A DNA stretch of 34,014 bases, taken from Actinomycetota bacterium. GTDB taxonomy: Bacteria > Actinomycetota > Humimicrobiia > Humimicrobiales > Humimicrobiaceae. Positions 25,236 to 33,745 of the stretch are shown here, piece by piece. Location: assembly GCA_028696435.1 (NCBI GenBank), contig JAQVHC010000002.1:1-34014 (forward strand). The letters are read 5' to 3'. Numbering within the stretch: the first letter of the stretch is position 1; every line of letters starts with the position of its first letter. A model generated the notes under the pieces. The model ran no database searches and was not told the origin of the DNA. It saw nothing but the letters and a program-made list of their open reading frames with translations. The translations under genes and the position numbers were made by a program.

Positions 25236-25964
25236 ATGATAATAGAGTTCCCGGGAACAAAGGGAGAAATTGAAGAAGCTAGCTCCAGCCATAAATATCA
25301 TTCATCTCTTATAGTGAAAGAAAAAACTACTACTGCATTAATTGATTTTGGGATAAAATACAATCCACGCCTGATAAGAGAAATCAATGATTTCAGTTAC
25401 TTGTTAATAACACATGCGCATCCTGACCATTATATATGGACAGTGGAAGAGGAAAGCAGAATAAATATACCGGTCTATCTGACAATTGAAACATTGAATT
25501 ATGGAAAATATAAACCCAAAAATTACAGAGTAATTAAAAGTAGTAGAGAATACATTTTAAATGATTTCAAAGTAAGAGCTTTTGATGTAATACATTCGCT
25601 CAGGTGCCCTGCGGTAGCTTATAAAATTAAAGGTAACAGAACTATAGTATATGCACCGGACATTCTGGATTTTAAAGATGACAAAGAGATGATTCTGGGC
25701 GATGTTGATCTATTAATAGCTGATGGTTCAAGTCTTAATATAAACATGGTAAGAAGAAGTGGGGACAAACTTTTCGGACACACAAGAGTTATAACCATAG
25801 CCGGCTGGTGTAAAAAATACGGAGTGAAAGAGTTAATTATTACTCATTGTGGGAAGCAGATAGTTACTATGGATGAAGATGAGCTAACAGAAAAACTAAA
25901 GAAATACGCGGAAGGAAATATTAACATTAGAGTTGCTCACGATGACCAGGTAATAGAACTATAA
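25236..25964 (+). CDS. metallo-beta-lactamase-fold hydrolase
   Basis: This 242-residue soluble protein has the metal-binding motif THAHPDH (HxHxDH: His60, His62, Asp64 and His65). Further likely ligands are His121, Asp143 and His205 (ITHCG). GHTRV at 182-186 is another conserved patch. The fold is typical of RNase Z, PhnP and UlaG-like phosphoesterases. The absence of lactonase or glyoxalase signatures leaves the substrate open. It starts 25 bases after pheT behind three TAGAGAATA-like repeats and is probably read through from pheT. A strong terminator at 26018-26051 ends the unit. Confidence 0.82.
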   Translation: MIIEFPGTKGEIEEASSSHKYHSSLIVKEKTTTALIDFGIKYNPRLIREINDFSYLLITHAHPDHYIWTVEEESRINIPVYLTIETLNYGKYKPKNYRVIKSSREYILNDFKVRAFDVIHSLRCPAVAYKIKGNRTIVYAPDILDFKDDKEMILGDVDLLIADGSSLNINMVRRSGDKLFGHTRVITIAGWCKKYGVKELIITHCGKQIVTMDEDELTEKLKKYAEGNINIRVAHDDQVIEL

Positions 25965-26017
25965 TTAAAAAGTCTTCTTGTGCTAAAGCAATCTATTAAA
26001 AATAATCTAAGATAAAT

Positions 26018-26051
26018 AAATACGGGCAGTTTATATTCTGCCCGTATTTTT
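26018..26051 (+). terminator. intrinsic terminator after the metallo-hydrolase gene
   Basis: AATACGGGCAG (26019-26029) and CTGCCCGTATT (26038-26048) form an 11-bp stem, extendable by one A-T pair, followed by T's to 26051. This is the likely end of the infC-pheT-hydrolase transcript. Confidence 0.9.
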
Positions 26052-26085
26052 GTGACGCTGCATTACTCTGTTTTAGAATTTTATC

Positions 26086-26186
26086 CGGAGTTTTATCACC
26101 TCCTTTAACCTTCTTAAACAATTGCTTCAATAGCTGTGCATCAGATGTGGTCTCTAATAATATCTTTTTTAAGATATTATTTTTTT
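26086..26186 (+). ncRNA. candidate small RNA with anti-SD-like segment
   Basis: A transcript from the weak promoter at 26050-26079 to the terminator at 26156-26186 would contain ATCACCTCCTTT (26096-26107), identical to the 3' end of 16S rRNA. GGAG (26087-26090) could pair with CTCC in it. I see no coding frame. The promoter match is only moderate, so this is a proposal. Confidence 0.25.
26156..26186 (+). terminator. second intrinsic terminator
   Basis: AATAATATCTT (26156-26166) and AAGATATTATT (26171-26181) form a perfect 11-bp stem with a T4 loop. A run of T's extends to 26186. There is no gene between it and the previous terminator. Confidence 0.75.
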
Positions 26187-26213
26187 ATTCTATCAGCTAA
26201 TAATGAAGATTTT

Positions 26214-26251
26214 ATGGAGAAATTTTCTCCAGAATTTCTCCATTTTTTTTT
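26214..26251 (+). terminator. third intrinsic terminator, with an alternative fold
   Basis: ATGGAGAAATT (26214-26224) pairs with AATTTCTCCAT (26233-26243), and nine T's end at 26251. The inner segment GGAGAAA (26216-26222) can also pair with the nearer TTTCTCC (26224-26230). Two folds therefore compete, as in attenuators. Confidence 0.8.
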
Positions 26252-26332
26252 CATATAATCTCTTCAAAAAATAAAAAAAGAAAAAAATAAATAATTAAAA
26301 CAAAAAGGTAAAGAAATAAAAAGGGTAAAGAA

Positions 26333-27757
26333 ATGGTTATTAAAAGGTTAAAAATTACATGCATCACAGTTTTTACAGTTATTATATTTTTAATTTTACT
26401 GGCTTCTGTCTCCTGTACGAAGACCGGACCTTTTTCAAGAGTTTCAAATGAAATAGCTGAACAGGCAATTGAAACTTTTGAAGTAAAAAGAGGTGATATT
26501 TACCAGACTGTTTCTACAACAGGCTCGGTTGAATCAGAATTTTTAAATACTCTCAAAATGCAGGTATCGGGTAAAATAATCAGTGCCCTGGAAAAAGGAG
26601 ATTATTTTAAAGAAGGAGATGTACTTGTTGAAATTGATAATTCAGATGGTTTATCACAACTCGAGCAAATTGAAAAAAATCTAAAACTCTCAGAGATTTC
26701 CTTAAAAACAGCAAAACTGAATTATCAGGCAGCCCTTGATTCGAATCATATAGCTATTCAGATGGCTGAGCTTAATACCGAAAAAGCTGAAGAGTCAACT
26801 GAAAGTGCACTTAAATCTGTAGAAATTGCCAGCGAAAACGCAAGTCTTTCGTTAAAGAGTGCGGAAAGAGCGTTAAAAGAAGCAGAAGAAATGCTGGAGC
26901 TTGCAGAGGACAACCCTGATACTACGGATATACAGATAGAACAGTATGAATCAAATATAAAATCGGCAGAGGAAAAACTTAAATCTGCAGAGATATCAAC
27001 TAACTCATCAAAATCCCAGTCAGAATCTTCTTATAACCAGTCACTAATAAACCAGTCCACTACTTACTGGAGTAATCTATCAAGTTTGCAATCTGCAGCA
27101 AGGCAGATTGAATCAGCAAAGAGTAATATAGAGCAGGCAGAAATCCAGCTGGGGCTTGCTAACATGGAATATGAGTCAGCAAAAGAGAACCTGGAAGACT
27201 ACATATTGTACGCACCCTACGATGGTATGGTTTTTTCGACAGATTTTAAAGATAACGATCAGAATTCTGAAGGCGGTACTATCTCAATAATAAATAATAT
27301 TTTTCTAATCAGAACTACTATAAGTGAATCTGAAGTATCAAAGATATCTGAAGACAGTGAAGTATATATTACAATGGATGCTTATCCGGACTACGAGTTT
27401 TCAGGTAAAGTTCAAAAAGTAATTCCCATAGCAGTCGAAGATGGAAATATAGTCTCCTTTGAAATAATTATAAATTTAACTGATACAGGAGATAACAAAA
27501 TATATTATGGTCTTTCAGCTGATATTGATATTGTAACTGCAAAGGCAGAGAATGCGCTCTACGTTCCTATAAAGGCTGTGTATATAGAAAATGGGAAGAA
27601 ATATGTGGATGTTATGACTTCCGGTCAGAGGAATGCTGACGATATTAATAAATCTATAAGGAAGACAGAAATTACGACTGGTATAAATGACTATCAGTAC
27701 ATAGAAGTAGTTTCTGGCCTTAAAGAAGGAGATATAGTGATAACTTCAAGAATATAG
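26333..27757 (+). CDS. MacA/HlyD-type periplasmic adaptor of an ABC exporter
   Basis: The 474-residue protein connects to the MacB-type pump encoded downstream. The N-terminus is a hydrophobic segment ending in SVSC (Cys28), a possible lipoprotein or simple membrane anchor. A lipoyl half-motif (about 50-105, TGSVESEF and VSGKIISALEKGDYFKEGDVLVEID) precedes a long coiled-coil hairpin (about 110-290, rich in Ala, Glu and Ser). The second lipoyl half is at about 292-305 (LYAPYDGMVFS), with beta-barrel and membrane-proximal domains after it. AAAGGG lies seven bases before the ATG. With no outer-membrane channel in sight, it probably acts in a single-membrane cell envelope. Confidence 0.85.
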   Translation: MVIKRLKITCITVFTVIIFLILLASVSCTKTGPFSRVSNEIAEQAIETFEVKRGDIYQTVSTTGSVESEFLNTLKMQVSGKIISALEKGDYFKEGDVLVEIDNSDGLSQLEQIEKNLKLSEISLKTAKLNYQAALDSNHIAIQMAELNTEKAEESTESALKSVEIASENASLSLKSAERALKEAEEMLELAEDNPDTTDIQIEQYESNIKSAEEKLKSAEISTNSSKSQSESSYNQSLINQSTTYWSNLSSLQSAARQIESAKSNIEQAEIQLGLANMEYESAKENLEDYILYAPYDGMVFSTDFKDNDQNSEGGTISIINNIFLIRTTISESEVSKISEDSEVYITMDAYPDYEFSGKVQKVIPIAVEDGNIVSFEIIINLTDTGDNKIYYGLSADIDIVTAKAENALYVPIKAVYIENGKKYVDVMTSGQRNADDINKSIRKTEITTGINDYQYIEVVSGLKEGDIVITSRI

Positions 27758-27798
27758 CACTGGATTATAATAATAAAATAAGCCGGATAATTATATAT

Positions 27799-27823
27799 AG
27801 CTTGTATTAATTAAATACAGGCT
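27799..27823 (+). promoter_or_regulatory. stem-loop between the adaptor and ATPase genes
   Basis: AGCTTGTATT (27799-27808) pairs with AATACAGGCT (27814-27823) with one G-U pair and a five-base loop. No T-run follows. It could set relative expression of adaptor and pump. Confidence 0.5.
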
Positions 27824-27860
27824 CATCAATTTAAAATTTTAAATATTTTAATGAGAGATT

Positions 27861-28643
27861 ATGAAAAAAGAAATTATATTAACAAAAGAAATTACAAAAA
27901 TATATAAAGTCGGAGATATAAAGGTAAATGCCTTGAGAGGTATAAATCTTGAAATAAATGAGGGTGAATTTGTATCTATAATGGGCCCTTCGGGCTCGGG
28001 GAAATCCACACTCATGAATATACTTGGTTGTCTTGATAAACCGACTTCGGGTTTTTATTACCTTGATGGTATAAATGTCATGGACTTAAATGACAACCAG
28101 CTTGCAGAAATAAGGAATAAAAAAGTTGGTTTTGTATTCCAGACATTTAATTTGCTTCCCAGGTTAAACATTATCGGAAATGTTGAACTACCTCTGATTT
28201 ATTCCAGGAGGGAACAATCCAGAGCCAGAAAGGATTTAATAAATGAGGTGATAAATTCTGTAGGTCTTGCAGAATGGATCAAACATAAACCAGGTGAATT
28301 ATCAGGTGGCCAGAGGCAGAGAGTTGCTATTGCAAGAGCACTTATTAATAATCCAGCAATAATAATGGCAGATGAACCTACGGGAAATCTTGACTCAAGA
28401 ACAGGGGAAGAAATAATGGCTATTTTCCAGGAACTTAACCGCAGTGGCAAAACCATTATTTTTGTTACTCACGAAATTGAAATTGCAAGGCATTCAGGCA
28501 GAATAATTTATTTAAGAGATGGTATTTTATGTGGTGAAGAGCTGGTAAAAGAACCTGTCGACGCATGCAAAATGCTGGAAAATATGCCTAAATTAGAAGA
28601 TAAAATTAATAATTTTTCAAATAATAATTCAAATGTTATATGA
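27861..28643 (+). CDS. MacB/LolD-type ABC transporter ATPase
   Basis: This is the nucleotide-binding subunit of a type VII (MacB-like) ABC system. The 260 residues include Walker A GPSGSGKS (42-49), Q-loop FQTFNLLPRL at 93-102, signature LSGGQ (147-151), Walker B IIMADEP (167-173), D-loop GNLDSRTG (175-182) and switch His204. The FNLLPRL sequence is typical of the LolD/MacB/FtsE group. A C-terminal tail of about 35 residues after the core is Asn- and Glu-rich. The permease gene follows after 13 bases. In Gram-positive bacteria such sets often expel antimicrobial peptides or lipids, which is an inference. Confidence 0.93.
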   Translation: MKKEIILTKEITKIYKVGDIKVNALRGINLEINEGEFVSIMGPSGSGKSTLMNILGCLDKPTSGFYYLDGINVMDLNDNQLAEIRNKKVGFVFQTFNLLPRLNIIGNVELPLIYSRREQSRARKDLINEVINSVGLAEWIKHKPGELSGGQRQRVAIARALINNPAIIMADEPTGNLDSRTGEEIMAIFQELNRSGKTIIFVTHEIEIARHSGRIIYLRDGILCGEELVKEPVDACKMLENMPKLEDKINNFSNNNSNVI

Positions 28644-28656
28644 AAATTAATAAAAG

Positions 28657-30024
28657 ATGAAAAGAATACTTGAAAATATAAAAATTGCTTTTAATTCAAT
28701 TGCTTTAAATAAGCTGAGATCATTTCTGACAATGCTTGGAATTATAATAGGCGTGGGGTCAGTAATAGCTGTTACATCAATAGGATCAGCAGCAGAAGCT
28801 TCTATAACAGAAAATATTCAAAGTGTTGGCAGCAATGTTATTACTATTACTCCTGGAAGGGAACGGCCTTTTTCAGGTGGTAGTGAAAGAGAAAGTTTTA
28901 GAGAAGTTCAGAGAGAATCTGATGAGAGCCGGACCGGTAATTCCAGGCCAGCAGAGGAACCGGGACAGGGACCGGGTACAGGTGGAGGTGGATTTATAGG
29001 TGGTGTACCGATGATAGAAGAAGAGGAGGAAGAGGAAATAGTAGCAGGTGAACTTTACCTTGAAGATGTAAGTGCTCTTAAAGAGAAGTCAGGTTTACTT
29101 GAGAATATAGCTCCTGTTCTAACACTGGGAAATTTAAACTTCTCTTATGGAAGCAGCAGCGGGAATGTTAGTGTAACTGCTACATCGGAAGAATATCCTT
29201 CACTATCAGGTTATGAAATAGATATGGGGAGTTTTTTTACAGAATTAGATGTTTTAAACGCAACCAGTGTAGTTGTTCTTGGATATGATGTAGTGACAGA
29301 TTATTTTGGGAAAATTAACCCGATAGGTGAAGAAGTAAAAATAAATGGTGAAAAATTTATTGTAATGGGAACATTGAAATCAGCAGGCTACACTTTTGGA
29401 ATGAGTGCTGATAATTCTATATTTATTCCCGTAACTACAGCACAGAATAAGCTATATGGCGCTGATACAATCAGCCAGATAACTGCAAAGGTTAAAAGTG
29501 AAGACTTTATGGATGCAGCAATAATCGAAGCAAAATCTATTTTAAGAGAACAGCATTCTATTTTGCCGGGGGAACCAAATGATTTTGAAATAAGTAGCTC
29601 TGAACAGCTTCTGGAAATGGCAACATCAGTTACTGATACTCTGGTGATTACCCTTGCAAGCATAGCAGCTATATCACTTTTGGTTGGCGGCATCGGAATT
29701 ATGAATATTATGTTTGTATCTGTTACAGAAAGAACCAGGGAAATTGGAATAAGAAAGGCAATAGGCGCAAAAAACAGAGATATTTTAATCCAATTCCTGA
29801 CAGAGAGCACAGTATTGAGCCTTTCCGGTGGAACTGCAGGGATAGGCCTTGCCTGTCTTATAACATGGATAATCAATACGTTTACAACCCTGAGCTCACT
29901 TATTACCATTTCTCCGGTGATTATAGCCCTGGCTTTCTCTACAATCATAGGTCTTTTGTTTGGTATTTTCCCGGCAATGAGAGCGGCAAGACTGAGCCCT
30001 ATTGAATCTTTGAGGTATGAATAA
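28657..30024 (+). CDS. MacB-type ABC transporter permease (FtsX family)
   Basis: The 455-residue protein has the type VII fold: one N-terminal membrane segment (about 21-45, in the context LNKLRSFLTMLGIIIGVGSVI), a large extracellular MacB_PCD domain (about 46-325), and three C-terminal segments (about 330-355, 382-405 and 418-440) with FVSVTERTREIGIRKAIGA at about 352-370. An unusual low-complexity insert at about 68-129 is rich in Gly, Arg, Ser and then Glu (seven Glu in a row at 121-127), sitting early in the extracellular domain. It pairs with the preceding ATPase and the adaptor at 26333-27757. Confidence 0.92.
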   Translation: MKRILENIKIAFNSIALNKLRSFLTMLGIIIGVGSVIAVTSIGSAAEASITENIQSVGSNVITITPGRERPFSGGSERESFREVQRESDESRTGNSRPAEEPGQGPGTGGGGFIGGVPMIEEEEEEEIVAGELYLEDVSALKEKSGLLENIAPVLTLGNLNFSYGSSSGNVSVTATSEEYPSLSGYEIDMGSFFTELDVLNATSVVVLGYDVVTDYFGKINPIGEEVKINGEKFIVMGTLKSAGYTFGMSADNSIFIPVTTAQNKLYGADTISQITAKVKSEDFMDAAIIEAKSILREQHSILPGEPNDFEISSSEQLLEMATSVTDTLVITLASIAAISLLVGGIGIMNIMFVSVTERTREIGIRKAIGAKNRDILIQFLTESTVLSLSGGTAGIGLACLITWIINTFTTLSSLITISPVIIALAFSTIIGLLFGIFPAMRAARLSPIESLRYE

Positions 30025-30111
30025 CTTCCCTGTATAGCCTGTATAGCTATTGGGATTAAATTGTTTTATACTCAATCTGATCGAGTTCTATAAAAGTTAG
30101 ATAAGTAGAAA

Positions 30112-30801
30112 ATGAAGATACTTATAATTGAAGATGAAAAATTAGTTGCAGATAATATTAAAACCGGTCTGGAACAACATAAATTTACTGTTGATGTAGC
30201 TTATAATGGTCAGGAAGGGCTGGATCTTGCCCGGGATTATGATTACGATATTATAATTCTGGATTTAATGTTGCCTGATATTCCGGGCGAAGAGTTATGT
30301 GTAAGGATAAGAAAAGAAAAAATAGATAGTTTTATACTAATGCTCACTGCTAAGAAACAGATAGAAAATATTGTAGAAGGTCTGAACTGCGGCGCTGATG
30401 ATTATCTTACCAAACCTTTTGAATTTACAGAACTTCTTGCCAGATTGAGAGCTCTTTTAAGAAGAACATCAAAAGATAAAGAAAACATACTCACAGCTTT
30501 TGAGATAAAAATAGACATGGATAGCGAACAGGTTTTTGCAGGGGAAAAAGAAGTAAAACTTACAAAGAAAGAATTTATGGTTTTAGAATATTTACTGAGA
30601 CATAAAGGGCAGGTTGTAAGCAGAAATCAGATTCTTGAACATGCATGGGACAGGAATGTTGATATTTTTACTAATATAGTAGATACGCATATAAAAAATA
30701 TAAGAAAAAAGCTGGGAAGCCCTGGAAAACATATAGAAACAATATATGGCTCTGGCTACAGAGTGCAGAATGAAGATATGCAGGACACAGGTAAAAAATA
30801 G
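30112..30801 (+). CDS. OmpR/PhoB-family response regulator
   Basis: This is a 229-residue transcription regulator. The receiver domain (1-115) has the acidic pocket with Asp8, phosphorylation site Asp51 (IIILDLMLPD), Thr79 and Lys101 (TKPF). The DNA-binding winged helix (about 128-222) shows LTKKEFMVLEYLLRHKG and the recognition-helix region VDTHIKNIRKKLG with GSGYRV. It is followed after 15 bases by its probable kinase and lies 87 bases after the pump permease, so it likely controls the exporter operon in response to the pump substrate. Confidence 0.94.
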   Translation: MKILIIEDEKLVADNIKTGLEQHKFTVDVAYNGQEGLDLARDYDYDIIILDLMLPDIPGEELCVRIRKEKIDSFILMLTAKKQIENIVEGLNCGADDYLTKPFEFTELLARLRALLRRTSKDKENILTAFEIKIDMDSEQVFAGEKEVKLTKKEFMVLEYLLRHKGQVVSRNQILEHAWDRNVDIFTNIVDTHIKNIRKKLGSPGKHIETIYGSGYRVQNEDMQDTGKK

Positions 30802-30816
30802 GATGGATTTAAAATT

Positions 30817-31998
30817 ATGAAATTTACACTTCAAAAGAAAATATTAATGTGGTTTATAGTAATAATAGTCATTTCATTTGCGCTGTATGGATTTCTTACT
30901 TACTATGTCTATAATTTTAACCTGAGAGGAGAGAGGTATAATGCTACCGTAAGAGAACATTTTAAAAATATGGATCCTGCAGAAATTGAGAGATTAAGGG
31001 AAATGACCCAGCCTGAATCTTTTGGTCCTCCTCCCGGTGTAACAGTGCTTCCACCGGCGCTTTTTTTAAGAATATTCTATACAATAACGGGTGGCGTACT
31101 GATAATAATCATTATTGCAGCATCGGGTGGATTTCTTGTCTTACGGAGCATGTTTAAAAGAATTGATTTTATAACCGAAAATGTGAAGGAAATAGACGAG
31201 AAAAGATTGAATCTAAGATTAAATCTTAAAGGGAATGATGCCATATCAAAGATGGCAAAAGAGTTTGATGATATGCTGGATAAAATAGAAACTTCATTCA
31301 ACAAACAAAAGCAATTTATCCAGAACGTTTCACATGAGTTGAACACACCGCTTACAATAATAAAAACAAAAATTGATGCACTCAGGCAAAAAAGAAATGT
31401 CACCAAAAAGGAATACATAGAAACCATAGATTTAATTGACAGTGAAATTATGAGGCTTTCCAGGATAACTGAAGAATTACTTACCCTATCAGATCTTGAA
31501 GAAAATAGAGGCAGGGATAATTTTAGAGAAGTAAATATAAAAGTAATTCTGGAAAAAATGATTAAGCTTTTTAAAAACCGCATTGACTCTAAAAATCTCA
31601 AATTAAAAACGAGTTTTGAAGGTTGCTTTATCACTAAAGGTATTGAGACGCAACTTGAACAGCTCTTTTTTAACCTTATAGATAACGCTATAAAATACAG
31701 TGTTCCGGGTAAAGAACTGGGTATCAGCCTGAAAAATAGCAAAGATAAGAAATTAATAATTTGCAAAATTACTAATATAAGTGAAGCGATAGGGGAAGAA
31801 GATTTAAATTATGTATTTGATAGATTTTACAGGAATTCTACTCCGGATAATAAGAAGAGTTTTGGCCTCGGGCTTTCTATAAGCAAAAAGATAATTGAAA
31901 ACCACGATGGAACTATAGAAGTTAGTTATGATAAAGACAGAAAAAAAGTAACTTTTAAAGTATGTCTCCCTCTCCTATTACAGAATAAGAGCAATTAA
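30817..31998 (+). CDS. sensor histidine kinase
   Basis: The 393-residue membrane kinase has two transmembrane segments (about 9-30 and 83-108) enclosing a short extracellular loop of about 50 residues with a PESFGPPPGV patch. A HAMP-like linker (about 108-160), H-box FIQNVSHELNTPLT with phospho-acceptor His173, N-box NLIDNAIKYS, and G-box FGLGLSISKKIIENHDG follow. The small sensor loop resembles kinases that detect the state of a neighbouring transporter (inference). It is the partner of the regulator encoded immediately upstream. A bidirectional terminator follows 106 bases after the stop. Confidence 0.94.
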   Translation: MKFTLQKKILMWFIVIIVISFALYGFLTYYVYNFNLRGERYNATVREHFKNMDPAEIERLREMTQPESFGPPPGVTVLPPALFLRIFYTITGGVLIIIIIAASGGFLVLRSMFKRIDFITENVKEIDEKRLNLRLNLKGNDAISKMAKEFDDMLDKIETSFNKQKQFIQNVSHELNTPLTIIKTKIDALRQKRNVTKKEYIETIDLIDSEIMRLSRITEELLTLSDLEENRGRDNFREVNIKVILEKMIKLFKNRIDSKNLKLKTSFEGCFITKGIETQLEQLFFNLIDNAIKYSVPGKELGISLKNSKDKKLIICKITNISEAIGEEDLNYVFDRFYRNSTPDNKKSFGLGLSISKKIIENHDGTIEVSYDKDRKKVTFKVCLPLLLQNKSN

Positions 31999-32104
31999 AA
32001 TACCGCAAAATAAGGGAAACTAAAATAAGGAAAACTAAAATCTATTTAAACCTCCACTTTCCCCTGGTTTAAGTAGGATTTTAATAACCAGATAATTATT
32101 TAAT

Positions 32105-32138
32105 AAGATAGGCCTCAATTTAGATTGAGGCCTATCTT
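32105..32138. terminator. bidirectional terminator between convergent genes
   Basis: AAGATAGGCCTCAA (32105-32118) pairs perfectly over 14 bp with TTGAGGCCTATCTT (32125-32138), loop TTTAGA. It separates the plus-strand kinase gene from the minus-strand beta-helix gene and can serve both. Its T-runs are short on each side. Confidence 0.85.
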
Positions 32139-32191
32139 TCTATGAAAGGTAAATAAAACATTTTGCACCAATTCTTTTTCCAGTTACCAGA

Positions 32192-33745
32192 CTATCCTTC
32201 TGGACTGACATAACCTTTATAGGGGATAAAGCCAAAAGTATTGCATATGTTTACAAATTCTTCTGAATGAGTAAAACCATTTACTACTTCTTCTCTGGTC
32301 ATACCGGCATTCATTAGAGTCATCCAGGTATTAAATCCATATTCTTCAGGTGCTCTGTTAAAAAGTGCTTTATAAAGGAATGTTATAAACTGCTCATTAG
32401 TGTAGCCCGAAATTCTTGACTGGCATTCCTCACTGAATATAAACTGATTTACTAGATCACCAGCAGTTAATTCTCCGCTTTTAAGTCTGGCCATCCATGC
32501 ATCTAACCCTTCTTTTTCTGGATTCCTCAGTAAAATCCTATTGTAAAATAGAGCTGTAAATCCAGATTCTGATTTTTCATAACTTGTTACAGGTAGTTCG
32601 TTAATGGGTGTGGGTTTTGGTTTAGGCTTTTCTTCCTCTTTTTCTTTTGCTTTTGTTTTTGCAACGTAGCCTACAGGTTTTTTTAACCAGGGGTCAAATT
32701 TAACGTTATTAGTACTCGATATAATAGTGCTTCCAGTTCCTTTTGCAGTCACGCCAGTTTCAGGATCAGTAACTCCACCACTTGGACCAGATGCATGTCC
32801 CCACCAGTTATTGGTGGCATCAAGCCGGGTTGGGGAGAGGTTTACAACTTCGCCATCAATATTTATATTGTTTGCTTTTAGGTTTCCAGCTGCTTTTGAA
32901 CGAATAATAATAGCGCTATGGTAAGTGCCTGATTCTGTAGTAAAACCACTCTTATCTACTTTAAAAGTACCACCGTTAATAGTCATATTGGAACTGGGTT
33001 GACTATCATCAGCAAATCGTACACAGTAGGTATCATTCCCTGCTCCCTGAGCTATCACACTTATATCAGTATTTTTCACAACTAGATTGTTGCCCTGCTG
33101 GACATTAATGCCACTCTTGACATTCTTAATTTTTGAGTCTTTAACAGTCAGATCGGCAGCATAACCATCTATAGTCACATAGTAGCCATTTTTAAAGGTG
33201 CATTTCTCTATAGTGACTCCGGAGGTATAAGAACTACCTGTTGGCATCTCAATAGCATTAATTCTTGGTGTATCCATAAACCTGTTATCGCCATCGAAAT
33301 GACAGTTAACTATGCTGGTATTTTTTGCTTTATTAAGTATAATACTATGCCCATTAGTAGCTAGAAATTTCATATCTTCAATTCTGGCAGCCAGAGTCTC
33401 ATGTACATAATTTACTGTAATAGTCCCCTTTATAAGTGTCTTACCCGCAGTTCCAATAAGTTTAACCGGCTTGCTCATAGTAATATCTTCTTCATACGTT
33501 CCTGGCCCCACAACGATGGTATCTCCTGCCAAAGCATTATCAATGCCTTTTTGAATAGTCCTATAAGGGTTATCCTCTGTACCATCACCAGTAGTATCAT
33601 TACCACTTGTAGCGTTAACATATATTGTTTTTATATCACCATAAACTTTCCCCGGAAAAGCGAAAAATATCATGGAGACTAGAAAAAGTGCAACAATAAA
33701 AGCTATCAATATCTTTTTTGAAATACCTGAAATTGCTTTTGACAT
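32192..33745 (-). CDS. secreted beta-helix protein with C-terminal DUF4214 region
   Basis: The 517-residue exported protein has a signal peptide (about 1-36, core LIAFIVALFLVSMIFFAF, cleavage near VYG). A right-handed parallel beta-helix of the pectate-lyase type fills about 38-355. It begins with IYVNATSGNDTTGDGTEDNP and PYRTIQKGIDNALAGDTIVV and ends with LDATNNWWGHASGPSGGV (308-325). A charged Lys/Glu/Pro linker (364-380) leads to a DUF4214 region (about 388-510) with FYNRILLRNPEKEGLDAW and LYKALFNRAPEEYGFNTW, each followed by an SEE(F/C) motif. DUF4214 is found in surface-layer-associated and secreted proteins. No catalytic residues for polysaccharide cleavage could be assigned. AAAGGAGG lies four bases before the ATG. 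Confidence 0.88.
   Translation of the reverse strand: MSKAISGISKKILIAFIVALFLVSMIFFAFPGKVYGDIKTIYVNATSGNDTTGDGTEDNPYRTIQKGIDNALAGDTIVVGPGTYEEDITMSKPVKLIGTAGKTLIKGTITVNYVHETLAARIEDMKFLATNGHSIILNKAKNTSIVNCHFDGDNRFMDTPRINAIEMPTGSSYTSGVTIEKCTFKNGYYVTIDGYAADLTVKDSKIKNVKSGINVQQGNNLVVKNTDISVIAQGAGNDTYCVRFADDSQPSSNMTINGGTFKVDKSGFTTESGTYHSAIIIRSKAAGNLKANNINIDGEVVNLSPTRLDATNNWWGHASGPSGGVTDPETGVTAKGTGSTIISSTNNVKFDPWLKKPVGYVAKTKAKEKEEEKPKPKPTPINELPVTSYEKSESGFTALFYNRILLRNPEKEGLDAWMARLKSGELTAGDLVNQFIFSEECQSRISGYTNEQFITFLYKALFNRAPEEYGFNTWMTLMNAGMTREEVVNGFTHSEEFVNICNTFGFIPYKGYVSPEG

Larger units (their letters stand above)
25965..26332 (+). other. intergenic region with three intrinsic terminators
   Basis: No protein gene is seen. 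It holds terminators at 26018-26051, 26156-26186 and 26214-26251. Between the first two, a weak promoter (TTGTGA at 26050-26055, 18 bases, TAGAAT at 26074-26079) could make a transcript of about 100 bases. TATAAT at 26254-26259 may belong to the promoter of the exporter operon. Confidence 0.6.

Noticed and set aside
26090..26110. minus-strand gene behind the perfect SD AAAGGAGGTGAT
   Set aside because: The only frame at correct spacing stops after a few codons. The plus-strand reading as an anti-SD segment is more sensible.
29388..29948. 186-residue minus-strand frame inside the MacB-type permease
   Set aside because: It is an antisense shadow of a well-supported gene with no family resemblance. 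The same applies to the frame at 31077-31766.
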